A DNA stretch of 64,000 nucleotides from Guillardia theta CCMP2712 (taxonomy: Eukaryota; Cryptophyceae; Pyrenomonadales; Geminigeraceae). A program made the translations under genes and the position numbers. Shown in pieces: positions 31,300 through 43,309 of the stretch. The DNA lies in assembly GCF_000315625.1 (NCBI RefSeq), contig NW_005434666.1, forward strand, positions 1 to 64,000. Direction: 5' to 3'. Each line of letters opens with the position of its first letter. Positions within the stretch are counted from its first letter, which is position 1. The notes under the pieces were generated by a model. The model ran no database searches, was not told the DNA's origin, and worked only from the letters and a program-made list of their open reading frames with translations.

Positions 31300-32358
31300 C
31301 TAAAATCCATCCTTTCCATACCCCAACTCTTCGTTGTGGAAGAAGTAGACGATGGCGATCAAGCTTGTGAAAAGTACTGTGCAGAACGCAATCACCTTTC
31401 CATATTGATACCAGAAATTGTCCTCATGCCACAAGTGCGAAAAGTAACCCAAGCCCATGACCATGCCCGCTACAAATCCTCCCATGTGCGCAGACATGTC
31501 AACACCAACAGAGAAGGAAAAGACAAAGATAAAGATGAAAGAAAGCGAAAGTGAGAGAATCAACATCTTCTTCTGCAGATCTCCCAGCTGCCTCCACATA
31601 CCAGTGATGTATGCCACTTGTGCTCCAAACAAGCCGAAGATAGCACCAGAGCATCCAATGGACAGCGCCTGCGGAGCAAACAGCACGGACAAGATATTTC
31701 CGTAAATTCCTGCGCAAACGTAGATAATTGCAATCTGAGCTGCTCCCCACTCACGCTCAAGCTGAATTCCGAACATGCACTGCGTGAAAGCGTTGATGAG
31801 CAAGTGGAAAAGGCCAGCATGTAGCATTATTGGCGTGATAAGGCGCCAATACTCTCCAGCAGCAATCAGAGGAGCAACTTTCCCTCCCATCACTGCCAAG
31901 ACAGGGCTGGGGACATCAAGGATAGCTGACCAGCTGTTGCTGAGCGCCACTTCGATTACGAAGACAAGTACTTGTAACATGGTGATAATTCCGATGAAAG
32001 TCTGTAGCTGCGATAGGTACCATTTCTGACGATTCTCCGAGCATGGGTTCCCGAGGCAGCAAGGACAACACATAGCCATCGGTAGCTGCCAGGGAGATAG
32101 CGATGAAACGGGAACGGTTTCACCACATGCATCTATAAACACTTCACTGGCGCCCACACCGCCCATGCTGTACTGGTCAGGGATGGGAGTATACCCCCCT
32201 GCCGTGGTGTAGTTTCCACCAGCAGCCCCCATTCCACCACCTCCTGCTCCTGCTCCTCCTGCCCATGGGTTTGGCGTGGGGCTGACGAAACTGGCTTGCC
32301 CAGTACCACCAGTTGCTTCCCGCTCTTTGCGGATATCATCCATAGTTCGAATAGGCAT
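31300..32358 (-). CDS. Rhomboid family intramembrane serine protease
   Basis: A single-exon gene of 352 codons. After a Gly-rich cytosolic N terminus (residues 25-75) and a small Cys-rich segment (CCPCCLGNPC, about 95-105) it has six or seven transmembrane helices. The rhomboid signature is complete: HAGLFHLLINAF (HxxxxHxxxN) in TM2, GCSGAIFGLFG with the nucleophile Ser (GxSG) in TM4, and AHMGGFVAG with the catalytic His in TM6. WRxxTP is seen as YWRLITPIML. The protein should cut substrate helices within a membrane. The size and N-terminal extension resemble eukaryotic secretory-pathway rhomboids (iRhom-like insertions are absent). Organelle cannot be told from sequence. Confidence 0.94.
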   Translation of the reverse strand: MPIRTMDDIRKEREATGGTGQASFVSPTPNPWAGGAGAGGGGMGAAGGNYTTAGGYTPIPDQYSMGGVGASEVFIDACGETVPVSSLSPWQLPMAMCCPCCLGNPCSENRQKWYLSQLQTFIGIITMLQVLVFVIEVALSNSWSAILDVPSPVLAVMGGKVAPLIAAGEYWRLITPIMLHAGLFHLLINAFTQCMFGIQLEREWGAAQIAIIYVCAGIYGNILSVLFAPQALSIGCSGAIFGLFGAQVAYITGMWRQLGDLQKKMLILSLSLSFIFIFVFSFSVGVDMSAHMGGFVAGMVMGLGYFSHLWHEDNFWYQYGKVIAFCTVLFTSLIAIVYFFHNEELGYGKDGF

Positions 32359-33340
32359 CTTCCCTTGCTAACACTGTAGACGAAGAGAACTCACAACAAG
32401 ACGCTCGCTGTCATCTGTCGCAGCATGTCAGCCACTACTGCACATCGGCGCTTCGAAGAGACGCCTCGTCCTCACCTGCCTCCTCCTACTGCTCTCTGGT
32501 GCTGCTTCCTGCTCCGCAAATAACGAAGAGTCAAATATTTGGGGTAAAAGGTCTGGAGGCTAAGGGTCCTTACTATACCAATCTGCATTAGAAGATCATT
32601 TAAGAAATGTGGTATGAGCGAGCGATGCAAGGGTGATCAATACACTCGAGCCGAAGGAATGCGCTGCCGCCACTTCTACTCTATTGGCTCAAGCTCGCCT
32701 CACCAGGTTCAGGCTAATCATATTATGAGCCTCAGGTGGGTCCCTGCATTTCCGCATGGGGTCAGGGCTCAGAGGGGGTACATAGCAGGGAAGGAATCGG
32801 TAGTAGTGGAGTCCTAGGAACTCCTAGAACGCTAGAAAGAGGATCGTCGTGACCTAAAGGTACACGTAGTGGTCAGACTTTTGGAGAACGTCGGGGTGGG
32901 TGGGTAGTGGAGGGGAGGTGGGTGGTTGGAATGGTGGGGTGCCCAATAGGTTTCTAGTTGTGCTGGGGTAGGGTAATATAGAACAAGCAAGGTATGGCCT
33001 GAGATCGAGGGGGTAGTGGTGATAGGTTGTGGGGGTAGGGTGAAAGTGAAAGGGGACTTCAAGCAAGGCATGGCAGACCGTCGTTTGAAGGGGAACGAGG
33101 TAAGGAGGGAAGGGAAATGGTGGCAGACGTTGAGAGCCCAAGAGCTCTGAAGAGATAGTGACAAGTTAAAGATGCTAGATATAGATGCTAGAGATAGTTA
33201 AAGATGCTAGATCCATGACTTCGCGATGAAGTAAGAGGAATCCCCTACATCGTGACTCGCGAGGGTGTGATCCTGTCTTGACGGGTCCAGACATTCTGTT
33301 TAGAAAGAGCTCAGACAATAGACAGACACACATTTCGGAT
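32359..33340. other. Spacer between rhomboid and desaturase genes
   Basis: Mixed sequence. 32880-33120 is G-rich on the plus strand (GGTGGGTGGGTAGTGGAGG and similar), giving Pro-rich open frames on the minus strand that I regard as compositional. G-quadruplex formation is possible. No gene supported. Confidence 0.4.
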
Positions 33341-36300
33341 CTGATGTTATCTTCTGATTTTATGGAAGATCGAGTTGTGAATGCAATCAACAACGTCTTG
33401 ACGAGTAATGGCAGGTTGTCCTCGAGGGGTATGTATATGACCTCGACGCCTTTTCAAAGGTTCATCCAGGAGGAGCCGGTGAGCGTTGATGTGTTTCTCT
33501 GTTCAACAAGCTGATGTTGCGATTGATCATATGAAAGATGCGCTGAGAGTATTCGGAGGGAGTGATGCCACAACGCACTACTACATGCTCCACCCGCACA
33601 AGGAGATTAGAGTCAAAGGTGACTGAAGCAGATTGACAACCTCTCCGGCTGACATCCATGCCAGCTCTTGAGCCCTTCCGGCTCCGCAAAGCGGAAGCTC
33701 CTGTGCATGACCTATGTTGTGAACGCGTGATGCCTGACACGATCGAGCAGAAGGGAAGTGGATCTGCTCACGGAGATTTGGTTTTCAAGCTCAACACCCC
33801 CGCGTTCCAGGACCTGAAGGTGCCTTTGTTGACGCATGCCTCCTGTTTCTGTGTACGTACACGCATGCGCTATCTTGACCCTTCCGACAGTCGAGGGTAC
33901 AGAAAGCTATTCCTTACCAGTTTGCAACCAGCGAGTGGTACGTCAAGGTAAGGCGGGGGACAAGGAGCGGACTATTGTTGTTGACTTCACTGCAGGCGTG
34001 TTTGATCATGATCCTCAACGTCTCCATGGAATACTTGATTGTTCGCGATGGCCCGTCACTGCTCAAGGCTTCAGGTAAGATCCGCATGTTGACGAGCATC
34101 TCTCAAACGATCGCAGTCTTAGGGCTCAGTATGGCCTTGATCGGACTTTGCATTCAGGTATGCTAACACCACAGAAAGGTGTAGAATGCAGGAAACAGCG
34201 GATAGGGATAAAGGTGGGGATGTTGATGCATGTATAGGAAACAAGAAAGGAACAGGAGAAGGAATACCAGACAAGAGGATGAGGTAGAGGAGAGCAAAGG
34301 TGACAAGGGTAGCAGCGGACCATAAGGCAAACAAGACGAGGAGAGAGGAGAAAGCTCCTTTGACCGGTTTGATTGTCTTAGCATGATGCCAACCACGGAG
34401 CTGTGTCCAAGAGTGGGTGGGTGAATCGATTCTGGGGATACACGCAGGTGAGTCTCAATCACTTGTTCTGATAGTCAAATCTCTTGTCTTCTGTTCTGAT
34501 ATTCGAATCTCTTGTCTTGTGTTCTGATATTCGAATCTCTTGCCTTCTGTTCTGATAGTCAAATCTCTTGTCTTCTGTTCTGATATTCGAATCTCTTGTC
34601 TATAGTCAACTCTCTTGCCTTTGAGTTGTTTTGTTGGATGTTCTGTCTTTCAGTGAGAATGGATTGTGTTTAACAATGCTTCTCTCAGGATTGGATCGGT
34701 GGAAGCTCCTTGCTATGGAGACATCATCATGTGTTGATGCATCATGCTGGTATACTTTCGTCTTATAGTTCCACTTGTCGCTACAGCTCCTCCTGCTCCG
34801 TCCTCTCCTCCTCCTGCTCGTCCTCTCCTTGTCCCCTCCTCCTGCTCCGTCCTCTCTTTGGTGCTGTGTGCATGGCTGTAGGAGGACTCACTGAAAGACA
34901 GATACCAACGTCAATGGCGACGATCCTGACATCACAGGTAGGGGGGGAAGCGAGCAGACGATGCTCGTCCTGTGCTTGTTCGGTTGCATGATCATGTCTG
35001 CAGGCGATCTTATCCGATTCAACAAGTTGACCAACTGGAAAGGGCACCATAAGTGGCAGGTAAACGAGATGTTCTCTTTCTATGCACTTCAAACATAAGT
35101 TTTCCTGGAATATCAGTTGTTGAAATTTGTCATCTCTGTATGATGAGACATAGTCCGATGATTTCTCGCAGGCTCTCTACACCTGGTTCCTACTTCCCCT
35201 TCTGCCCTTTCGTTGGCACTTCAGTGAGATTTTCGACCTCATCAACATGAAGGTCACACTTCCTTTTGTTTTCTTCTCCAAAACCTGACTTGGACGCGAG
35301 CAGCATCTCGATCGAAGCATTTCGCCGGTGACTCTTTGCTAGATCCTCCCCTCCCCTCTTTCTTGCCGATTCCTATCCTCAATCATCCTCCAATTCTCAC
35401 TGCTTCCTTTCTTTCTTCTCCTCACCTGTTGCTCCTTCTTTCTCTCTCCCTGATTTTTCACTTTGATCTGCACTTGTCTGTGACTTGTTTGACCTCACCG
35501 CAGATGGCCCAAACGGACGCCAGGATCGCTCTATTCCTGAGGCAAATGCCGTGATTACTCATGTCCATCTTTGACGATCTTGAAGATTTTTCTTCATGCT
35601 TCGATTCTATGCGCTTCCTCTCTACTTCTATCCTTCTTTCTTCACCCTCTTCTGCCATTTCGTGTGTCTGGCGGTGAGAAGCTGCAATCTCTGTCATCGT
35701 GTCCCTTAAAGAGATGCTCCAGGTGGGTGGAAGTTACCTGGGTTTCAACTTCGTAATCTCTCACAACTTCGAGGGAGCTCGGTACGTCTTATCAGTGACA
35801 TGTTTGATTTCTGTGTCTTCCCGTCTTTGTGCCGTTTCCCTGTTTCTACTCTCAAGGATTCTAAATCCTGTTTCTGACCCAACGGCCTTCACTTCCCTTT
35901 GACCTTGTAACCTGGGCTCAACTATGTCGTCATTAATCTTTGCTGTCTTGCCCTTCTTGTCTCTTCTTTCTCCTCGTCTTCAGTTTCCTTCCTCCTCCCT
36001 TTTCGTTGACTCCTGACATCTTGTAGATCTGTCCTTGATTCCACAGATCGCTCGAAGCACGAGAAACGTGACTGGTCGTTCGATCAGGTAAATCGTCTGC
36101 GTGCTCACCCGTTGTTCTTATCCTATCGATCGCATGTCCCTGTTCCACATGACTACCTTCCTCTAGGTCGAGACTTCATCTACAGTAGGAGGAAGAGTGC
36201 TCGGTGCGTATATTTTGACTCTGCTCTTCATCCTCTGCTCCACCCCCCTTACCTTGACTGCTCGCTGACCTGATTATCGACCAGGGTATCTCCACGGAGG

Positions 36301-36888
36301 TCTCAACTATCAGATCGAGCATCATCTCTTCCCCCGCATCTCCCACGTTCACTATCACAAGCTCGCTCCCGTTGTCCGACAGGTGAGCTAGGGAGAGGGA
36401 TCAGAAGCAGGGAGAGGAGGGGAGAGGAATGGATCAGAAGGATAGAGAGGAGAGGAGGGCAGGGCAAACAACACGATGATGTATGGAGAGGGACAGGAAA
36501 GAGGGGATAACAAGAAGGAGGACGAAGGGAAGGGAGGGAAGGAGTGAAGGAGGAAAGAAATTTTCGAATCTCTGATGGGAAACACTTTCAGTGGTGCCTG
36601 GATCATGGCCTCAAGTACACATACTACCCGACTGTCTTCCACAACGTATCAACCTCTTCTGCCTAGCCTTCCCCGACCCGCTTCATCAGCGGCAACCTCT
36701 CTCCCTCTCTCCCTCTCTCCCTCTCTCCCTCTCTCCATTCTCCTTTGCTTGCCCCTGCTCTTCCTCTTGTTGTCTTGGCAGCATGAAGCCTTCTATGTTT
36801 ATTCTGATCTCTCTGACAACAAGGACAGGTTCTTTCTACGTATCGCTACCTGAACGCTCTTGGCGAGCAGTCCCAGCAGGTCGGGTGA
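33341..36888 (+). CDS. Cytochrome-b5 front-end fatty-acid desaturase, about 22 exons
   Basis: Exons read in order: [20 protein letters not shown] (b5 heme motif HPGG), [65 protein letters not shown] (His box 1), [13 protein letters not shown] (His box 2), [52 protein letters not shown] (His box 3 with Gln), [10 protein letters not shown] and [15 protein letters not shown], stop at 36888. Gln in box 3 plus the fused cytochrome b5 marks front-end (delta-4/5/6) desaturases of long-chain polyunsaturated fatty acid synthesis in the ER. DPDI and HDANHG resemble delta-4 and delta-5 enzymes, but regioselectivity cannot be assigned. Many introns are short, while several reach 150-300 bp and carry repeats. 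The first exon is uncertain (ATG 33341 or 33362). Confidence 0.9.
34465..34615 (+). repeat. 28-bp minisatellite inside a desaturase intron
   Basis: Five or so units of 28 bp, of the form TTCTGATATTCGAATC then TCTTGTCTTCTG, alternating between a GATATTCGAATC and a GATAGTCAAATC version. The alternation of two variants suggests duplication of a two-unit block. It lies within the intron between His boxes 1 and 2. Confidence 0.85.
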
Positions 36889-37032
36889 TGGAGACATGAG
36901 AGCAAGAGAAAGCCAAGCAAAATACACCCGGCAGCTCTTCAGGCGCGCAAGGCAGAGGATCTTTTCTAGTCACTTCATCACTTAAACAATCATTCACATA
37001 TCTACAGTTGAGACTATCAGCTTCTGCGAGCG

Positions 37033-38276
37033 TTACTCGTCTTCTTTGTCGCCCATCTCCTTCTCCTTCTCTTCCCCTCCTCCCTCCTTCTTCTTACAGT
37101 ACCTAGCTATCGCCTTCCTGCTCTGGCAGTATCGCTCGAACACTTCAGTGCAGTACATGTAGCCATGCCTCCTCGCCTCGCGGTTCTTGAGTCCGTAGTC
37201 GAGACCGGAGCTGGCGGGAGCAGGAGCCTTGTTGAAGGGCTTGAAGCCGAAGCGGCGAAGCATCATGAAGAAGGCGCGGAAGTTGAACTTGTGAGGATCA
37301 TCTTCGAACCACGTTTGCACTGCGAGCAAGAGGTAAGCAAGAGCAGCAGCAACACAGCAGCCTCACCATCGGTCCACCACTGGTCCACGTCCTTGACCTC
37401 CCATTCCTCCAGTCCGAGGGGGTTCCGCTGGTCGCACAGGTCCTGCTCCGTCTGCAGAGCGTTGAGAGCTTTAATGCGCACGACTCCCTTGTTCTGCTCC
37501 TCTTCCAAGAAATATCTGAAGGCCACAACCTGGTTGCCTTGCCCGGTGTTGCTCAAGCCGGGAGGCTTCTGCTTCTGCGACGCCTCCTTCATCCACTTGC
37601 TTCCTTGCTTCTCTCTTGCTCGCGCCATCTTCACAGCAAGCGACGTCTTATCATCACCGGACGGAGACGGCAGGTCTGACCTAGCAACAATCTCATGGTG
37701 AGCAGGAGCGCTCCCAAACGTAGTTTGTGCATGTTCCATGAAGGAGGCAGGGGCGCCCATGTAAGGATGGTTGCGTTGCTTGGCGCTTGACAAGTCGTAG
37801 ACAGATCCCGTAAAGAAGGACTGGGGCGAAGGTTTGCTGCTGCTGTCCAGCAGAGCAGGGCTCACAGAATGGTAGGAGCTCATCGATTGCCAAACTTGCG
37901 GGGCGAACTGACCTGACTGTTGTAGCAGTGAGAGAAGACTCGATAGAGACGTATTGGCGTTGTTAGCCCCGTTCACCTCCAGCCCAAGGACTTGGGATTT
38001 CGATCCGACGCTCAAAAATCTATCTCTATCCCCTTGTGCTAGCTTCAAAGTGTTCGAAAGATGAAAACTAGGGCCAACATTCATAGGTGAAAAGGACAGG
38101 TTGCTTGATGACAAGGGGCTCTGCTGCAGCATGGAGGGAACAACATTGGTTGTGAGCATGATCGGCGCAGACGACGTGTTTTTCATGAGCTGCGTGCTCG
38201 TATACCCTTCGCTCTGCGAAGTGCTGAACGGCAAGCGTCTTGAGGTATTTTTTTGAAAATTCCAGCCTCCGTCCAT
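37033..38276 (-). CDS. Ser/Gln-rich protein with a conserved-looking C-terminal module
   Basis: Exons 38276-37367 and 37319-37033 with a 47-bp intron give 398 aa in phase. Residues 1-200 are low-complexity and rich in Ser, Asn, Leu and Gln (SSNLSFSPMNVGP, SLLSLLQQSGQF). The region after about 210 is basic then folded-looking: KMARAREKQGSKWMKEA, VVAFRYFLEEEQNKGVVR, VKDVDQWWTDVQTWFEDDPHKFNFRAFFMMLRRF (cut here by family uncertainty), then an acidic KEKEMGDKEDE tail. The Trp-rich module could bind nucleic acid, as in transcription regulators, but I do not recognise the family. It converges on the desaturase 3' end. Confidence 0.6.
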
Positions 38277-39399
38277 CAGAGGAGGAACGTGGTCAAAAGA
38301 ATTTGCAGAGAGTTGGTAGCGACTGAAGAGGAATGAAGAAGCTGGTTGAAGAAGGAGGAAGGACAGGGAGGAGAGGGAGGAGAGGGAGGAGAGGGAAGAG
38401 AGGGTCGACAGGAAGGAGAGGGAAGAGAGGGTCGACAGGAAGGAGAGGGAGGGAGGGAGAGGAAGGTGGAAAGAAGCGGTCTGGGGGAGAGATATGTAGG
38501 CTATGGGGGGGGGCGGAGTGCAAGGGCCAAAACGAGGAGCTGGGGTATAAGCAGTGGAGGAGATTTAAAACTAATTCTTAAGATGGGAGTTTATTATACT
38601 TGTATATCGCGGTGATGGCATATCTGTAGGACCCCCACCACCTCCTCAGTATTGAAGACATGAAGAACTGTCTGTAACCCCCCTAATAAAGCAATATGGG
38701 TACGTTTGAAGGAGCCTTTTGATAACCCCACCCCCCTTTTCCCTAACAATATATCCAAAAAGTTTCTTGACTACCTAACGAGGGGAATAAACCGGTACTC
38801 ATCAATTCAGAGATGCGCGGCGATGACTTTACTACTGCAACCACAATGGTTAAAACCTTGAGATTTAGAAATAGATCGTTTGGACGCCTGTTCCTCTTTA
38901 CCCCACTGTCAGCATGTCAATTCAAACAGTCGCAGTATCAAAGAGGTCAGCTCTTTTAGGTGCTTTCCCTGAATTTAAGGCACCAATGGCCTCCGTGCCC
39001 GTCATTTGCGAGCAAGAACTACCCCCAATGATATCGATACCCCAGTGTTTCCCTCAAGATACCCACCTTTTCCATATCACCTGTGACCTTTTGGACCTGC
39101 TTTAACACCTTGCACCGTATAGCTAGTGCTGACGCAGTAACGGGATACAGTCAGTCCAGAACCATCTTTTTGCAGGTACACAAATCGAAACGATAAGATT
39201 TTGTAAAATCTGCGGGATTGATCTTGAACCGTTGATATTTTCATTGGTATGCTAAGACCCTTCGGTGCAGCTCGCCTCAGAGGACGGGTTCACTGTGAAC
39301 CCGGTGAAACTCCGAACCGAACGGGGGAGGCGACAGGAGGCCTGGCAGTTGAATCTCGAGATCGGGCCTGACCTCTTCGCCTCAGGACTGTTTTAGTTT
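38277..39399. other. Spacer with a purine-rich repeat
   Basis: 38358-38465 holds a GGGAGGAGAGGGAGGAGAGG-like purine tract that includes two near-identical copies of an AGAGGGTCGACAGGAAGG block. The remainder (38466-39399) is non-coding by eye. Confidence 0.5.
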
Positions 39400-40560
39400 A
39401 AAAGGCTACCGGGGCTGGTTTCAAGTTTCGTCCGATCAGTATCCGACCCGAGCCCGGCGTGGGCCGGCCAGCCGCGGCCGCCCGGGCCCGGGGGCCCGGT
39501 GATCATCGCCGCGGGGCCGGATTGAACTTCGGCAGCCGCGGCCCGCCGCTGAGGGTCGCCGTCAAGCCCAGGCTTGCCACCGTAGCCCGGGCTTCCGCCG
39601 GGCGGGGGCGACCGTGTGCCACTGTAACAGTGCCAGAAGCAGTCCGCAATCACGGTCCGACTCCGCGACGAGCCGGGCCGCCCGGCGGCCGCCCCGGCCC
39701 GGCCGCGACCGGCGGCCGGGCCGGGCTGGCCGCCGGCCGAGCGCCCTGGCTGCCGGCAGCCGCTCAGGGCCCGAGCTCAGCCAGTCACTGAGTGCAGTGC
39801 CGTCCGATCACCGTCACCGGTGACCGTGGCGCCCGGCCGTCGGACTGACTCAGTGACGCGGCCGCATCATCGGATGCGGCTCCGATCACTGCTGTCACGG
39901 CCACACTGTGACAGGCTAGTGCCGCGGCCGCCGGCGGCTGAGTGCCACCCGGTCCGAGCAGTGCCGTCACCGTGGTGTCGGAGCCCGGCCGCCGTCAGTG
40001 AGTGGCAGTGCCAGCCGGTTGAACACCGTGTCAGCCGAGTGAGCCTGAGTACGACGGTCGGCCCGCGGAGTCGGAGGTGCCCCCGGCCGCGGCGGGGCCG
40101 GGGGCCGCTGGGTCGGACCGTACTGCGAGCGTCACCGCCCGGACCGGGGGCGGCGGCAGGGCCGCCCCGCTGATTTGATTCGACTCAGTAGGACCCCGCA
40201 GCGGCACTCCGACTCGGAGGCTCGGAACTTCAACTGGCCCGCCACTGCCAAAGGCGAGTCAGCTGGTATCTAGCGGCCTAGTACTCACGGTACGGGCGGG
40301 GCGGCCCCCCCCCCCCCCGGGCCCCCTCCCGAGTCACCGGCGGCCAGTCGGCCGCGAGTGACGGTCGGATCGGACCGTCCGGCGGCGATCGGACCGTACT
40401 GCGGCCCGCCGGCCCCGCCGCCGCGCGGGAACCGTACTCACCGTCCAACGGTTAAAAACCGTTCCGGCAGTCAAGCGATGGCAAGTCATTTCCGATCATG
40501 GCAGTGCAGGCACCGTCGGACGGGGCGCTGCACAGTGACTGACGGCGTTGATGCCATGCT
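39400..40560. repeat. GC-rich island 2
   Basis: About 1.15 kb with the same vocabulary as island 1: CCGGCCGG runs, GTCACTGAGTG, CCGTCACCGTG, TCGGACTG, CAACCGT and TACTGCGG. A C12 to C14 run sits near 40305. Frames on either strand are Arg/Pro/Ala-rich with no domain. It sits between the Ser/Gln-rich gene and the cyclic-nucleotide-binding gene and does not align to island 1 as a block. Confidence 0.75.
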
Positions 40561-41412
40561 TGATCACTGATGATCAAAATGGCTGGTGAATATCATTCAC
40601 GGTGGAGCGTCAATGAGCTAGTTGGACAACATGTCCGATCTCACAATCTTCAAGTGCTGAAACCAAGAGCACAAGGATGAGACGAACTTTCGGTCAGATC
40701 ATGTTGCAGCAATGAGTCTTTCCAAGTTCAGTCCGTTGGTAGGATGGGACGAGCATGGCAGTGGCAGCATTGGAACAAGTGTAGTGAGGAAGATGGGGGG
40801 GGAACGAATAAACAGGCAGCAGGAAGCAAAGGACGCCTTCGCCACACCACAAAGTCAGCTCTTTGTTAGAAATCACTCTTTTGGATTTCTAGATGACTGT
40901 CGTTTCTGCACGTGTGAAATAGTGCGGCTGCTTGTGAGAATTGAGACTTGACTGGGTTGGGATTATTGAAGTTTGTCTTGTATCTAAAGGTGGAAGGAAA
41001 ATCCAAGTCAGAGATAATACAGGACGGCTACAAGTAATGTACCACTCAATTCAATTTCTCACTTTAGACCCCGATACTGATGTTATGTAAGTTGTTCATT
41101 CTGCGGAGAATCATTCGTTGCATCAGCAACGTACAAAGTTTGCAGGTGACATCTGAACGAGGTTGCACTGACTGGAATTAGATGACGGTTACTTTCTCAC
41201 ACAGCAAATGTCTCTCTGACAAGGAAATCTCGCATGTGCGGAATCTACTTGAAGATAGAGATGATGCAGAGGTTACTTTGTTGGTTGCTGAGAAGCTGAA
41301 GCAGTTTTGAGTTTTGAGCTTACGATTGCGTTTGCTATTGACAGAGACAAGTCAAGGTCAAACCTCGAGCAGGAAGCAAGACAGATGTCGAGTGCGAGAC
41401 TGCTTGCCTGTG
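40561..41412. other. Region upstream of the cyclic-nucleotide-binding gene
   Basis: Contains short open pieces with possible splice signals (for example 41181-41310, CLSDKEISHVRNLLED) that may be early exons of the next gene. I could not assemble them in phase. Confidence 0.35.
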
Positions 41413-42980
41413 ATGCATCTTCTTAACGATCATATTGGTTCGGCCAGCATTCTCTCTCTGATCATCGACACAACCGTCCACGGAGCACGCAACGTCAGTT
41501 GACATTCTGCTTGATCTCCGTGCTTTACCTGCGTCATGAACGCTCAGGATGTTTCATTGAACTCAACCCTATCAAGATCCTCATCTGCGAAGCATCCGAA
41601 TCCCATGGTAAAGGACCTGTTTACCTGAGCCAATGATGTGACCTGATCAGCTGCATTGGGGAAACAGGAGAAGATTGTCGGCGTCATTCGAAACCTTCCT
41701 TGCCTTGTCTCCATGCAACAAGAGCAAGCAGAGAACCTCGCAAGACATGTTCGGGTCAAAAGGTTGTCAAGGCATGCACCGAGTGTAACGTCCAAGTAAC
41801 GTTGATGATACTGAAGGTACGGTACAGGAGAGGTTTTGATCAAAGAAGGAAGCATCTCAAACTACATCTCGGTGACCAACTGGCCTCGCAAAGGTCGCTC
41901 TGACAGACCAGCAGGTGGTGATCAGAGGTCAGGTTGATGTTTACCATGAATCGTCATGGATCATCAGACTTGGAGTGAACAAGGTTGAGATGAGAAGTGC
42001 GGGGGAAGGGATAAACAGCCTGACTATTCGCCTCCAGGTTTTGAACGAGTGGAGTTCACTCCTCGACTCTCCTTCTCTTGCTTCCTTTCAAGCCGGTTGC
42101 AAACCTCTTGCACTCTCCTCTATCGTCGCTCTTTTTCCTTGTGCTGTTTGCTACCCCTGCGCTCTCTCTATTCGTACCACTCCTTACTCCCCATTTCGAA
42201 CATGGCCTTGACTCTTCTTCCCTCCTCTCTGTTGCCTGCCCCAGCGGCGGATCTGCAGGTTATGGAGATTCCCATCGAGCAGATGGTATCCTGCATTTCC
42301 TCAATGAGGTTCGGGGCACCCGAGGCTGCGGAAATTTGTCCTCACTTTTTGTCAGATCAGCGCGGCAAGGAAAGGATGCGGCGGCAGCAAAGCCCGGCTC
42401 GGCGATTTCATTGAGGCCGCCGACAAGTGCAACGGGAGGAAATGTGCTGGGCCCGTCCTACCGCCATGTCAAATGCGGAAGAGGAGATGGCGTGATCATA
42501 ACAAGTTCGCTCTCTGCTGGCAGAGAGCACAGGATGCGCGCAAGCATCAACGTCCCCACGTCCAGCATCCAACTTACACCCCGGCGAGCGAGGACAGCAG
42601 CGAGCGCCGAGAGGGAGAGCTTCGTGCAGCAGTGGACCTTGGGGCACGATAACGCCGACAGAGACTCTCTACTCCCTCCTGCTCCCCCACTCTCCAACGA
42701 TGTTCTCTCTGCCCAGAGCTGCACGCACAGGAAGTACCTTTTCGTACGCGATACTGCCACCGCAGGAACCGACGATCCTCAACTGACTAGTCGTAGCCTG
42801 CTCGTGGTACGGAGGAAGAACTCCTTGCTCGGCTCTGGAATCGTCCCAAGGAACCCCCTCTTCCTGATGGAGATCGGCAGGCACATGGAGGAGGATGGGA
42901 CATCAGCTCGAGCTGGCTCCTTCCCCACCTTCACGGCGATAGTCTGCCTCCGACCCAGCTCCAGCGCACGTCAGGGCTGA
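41413..42980 (+). CDS. Cyclic nucleotide-binding domain protein, partial model
   Basis: Phase-consistent exons read HIGSASILSLIIDTTVHGARN, then DVSLNSTLSRSSS, then EKIVGVIRNLPCL followed by EQAENLARHVRVK, then YGTGEVLIKEGSISNYIS, and after a 42-bp intron VVIRGQVDVYHESSW. The last three match the start of a cNMP-binding beta-roll (short helices, then GEVLxKEG and VxxGxVxVY). The distal phosphate-binding cassette is not clearly seen. A plausible continuation (GYGDSHRADGILHFLNE) leads into a long open frame to 42980 rich in Ser, Arg and Ala. Ligand binding is therefore unproven. The start is uncertain; earlier exons probably exist. Confidence 0.5.
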
Positions 42981-43309
42981 GGGAGAAGAGAAGGCGCACT
43001 GGGGATCCGCTCTGCCATCCAAAGTTTTCCCGCTGACGTACAGGAGCCCAGGGCCCAAAGACAAGGGCAGGAGACGCCTGAGAGCGGCAGATGAGGTAAG
43101 AACTTGAACACGCGGCAACCTCCTGGCCCCTTCCTCGTCTCCTCCTCAGCCACCTCACCGTTTTCTCTCTCTGTCCAGTGTCTCTGTATCCCGCTGTCCA
43201 GTGCCACTCCCGTCCCTTTGCCTTACTTCCGAGCAGCCTGCCGTTCTCGGGCCCTTACGATGATCTCGATCTTGCTCCTCGAGTCGTACAAGCTAAGTAG
43301 TACGGTAGC

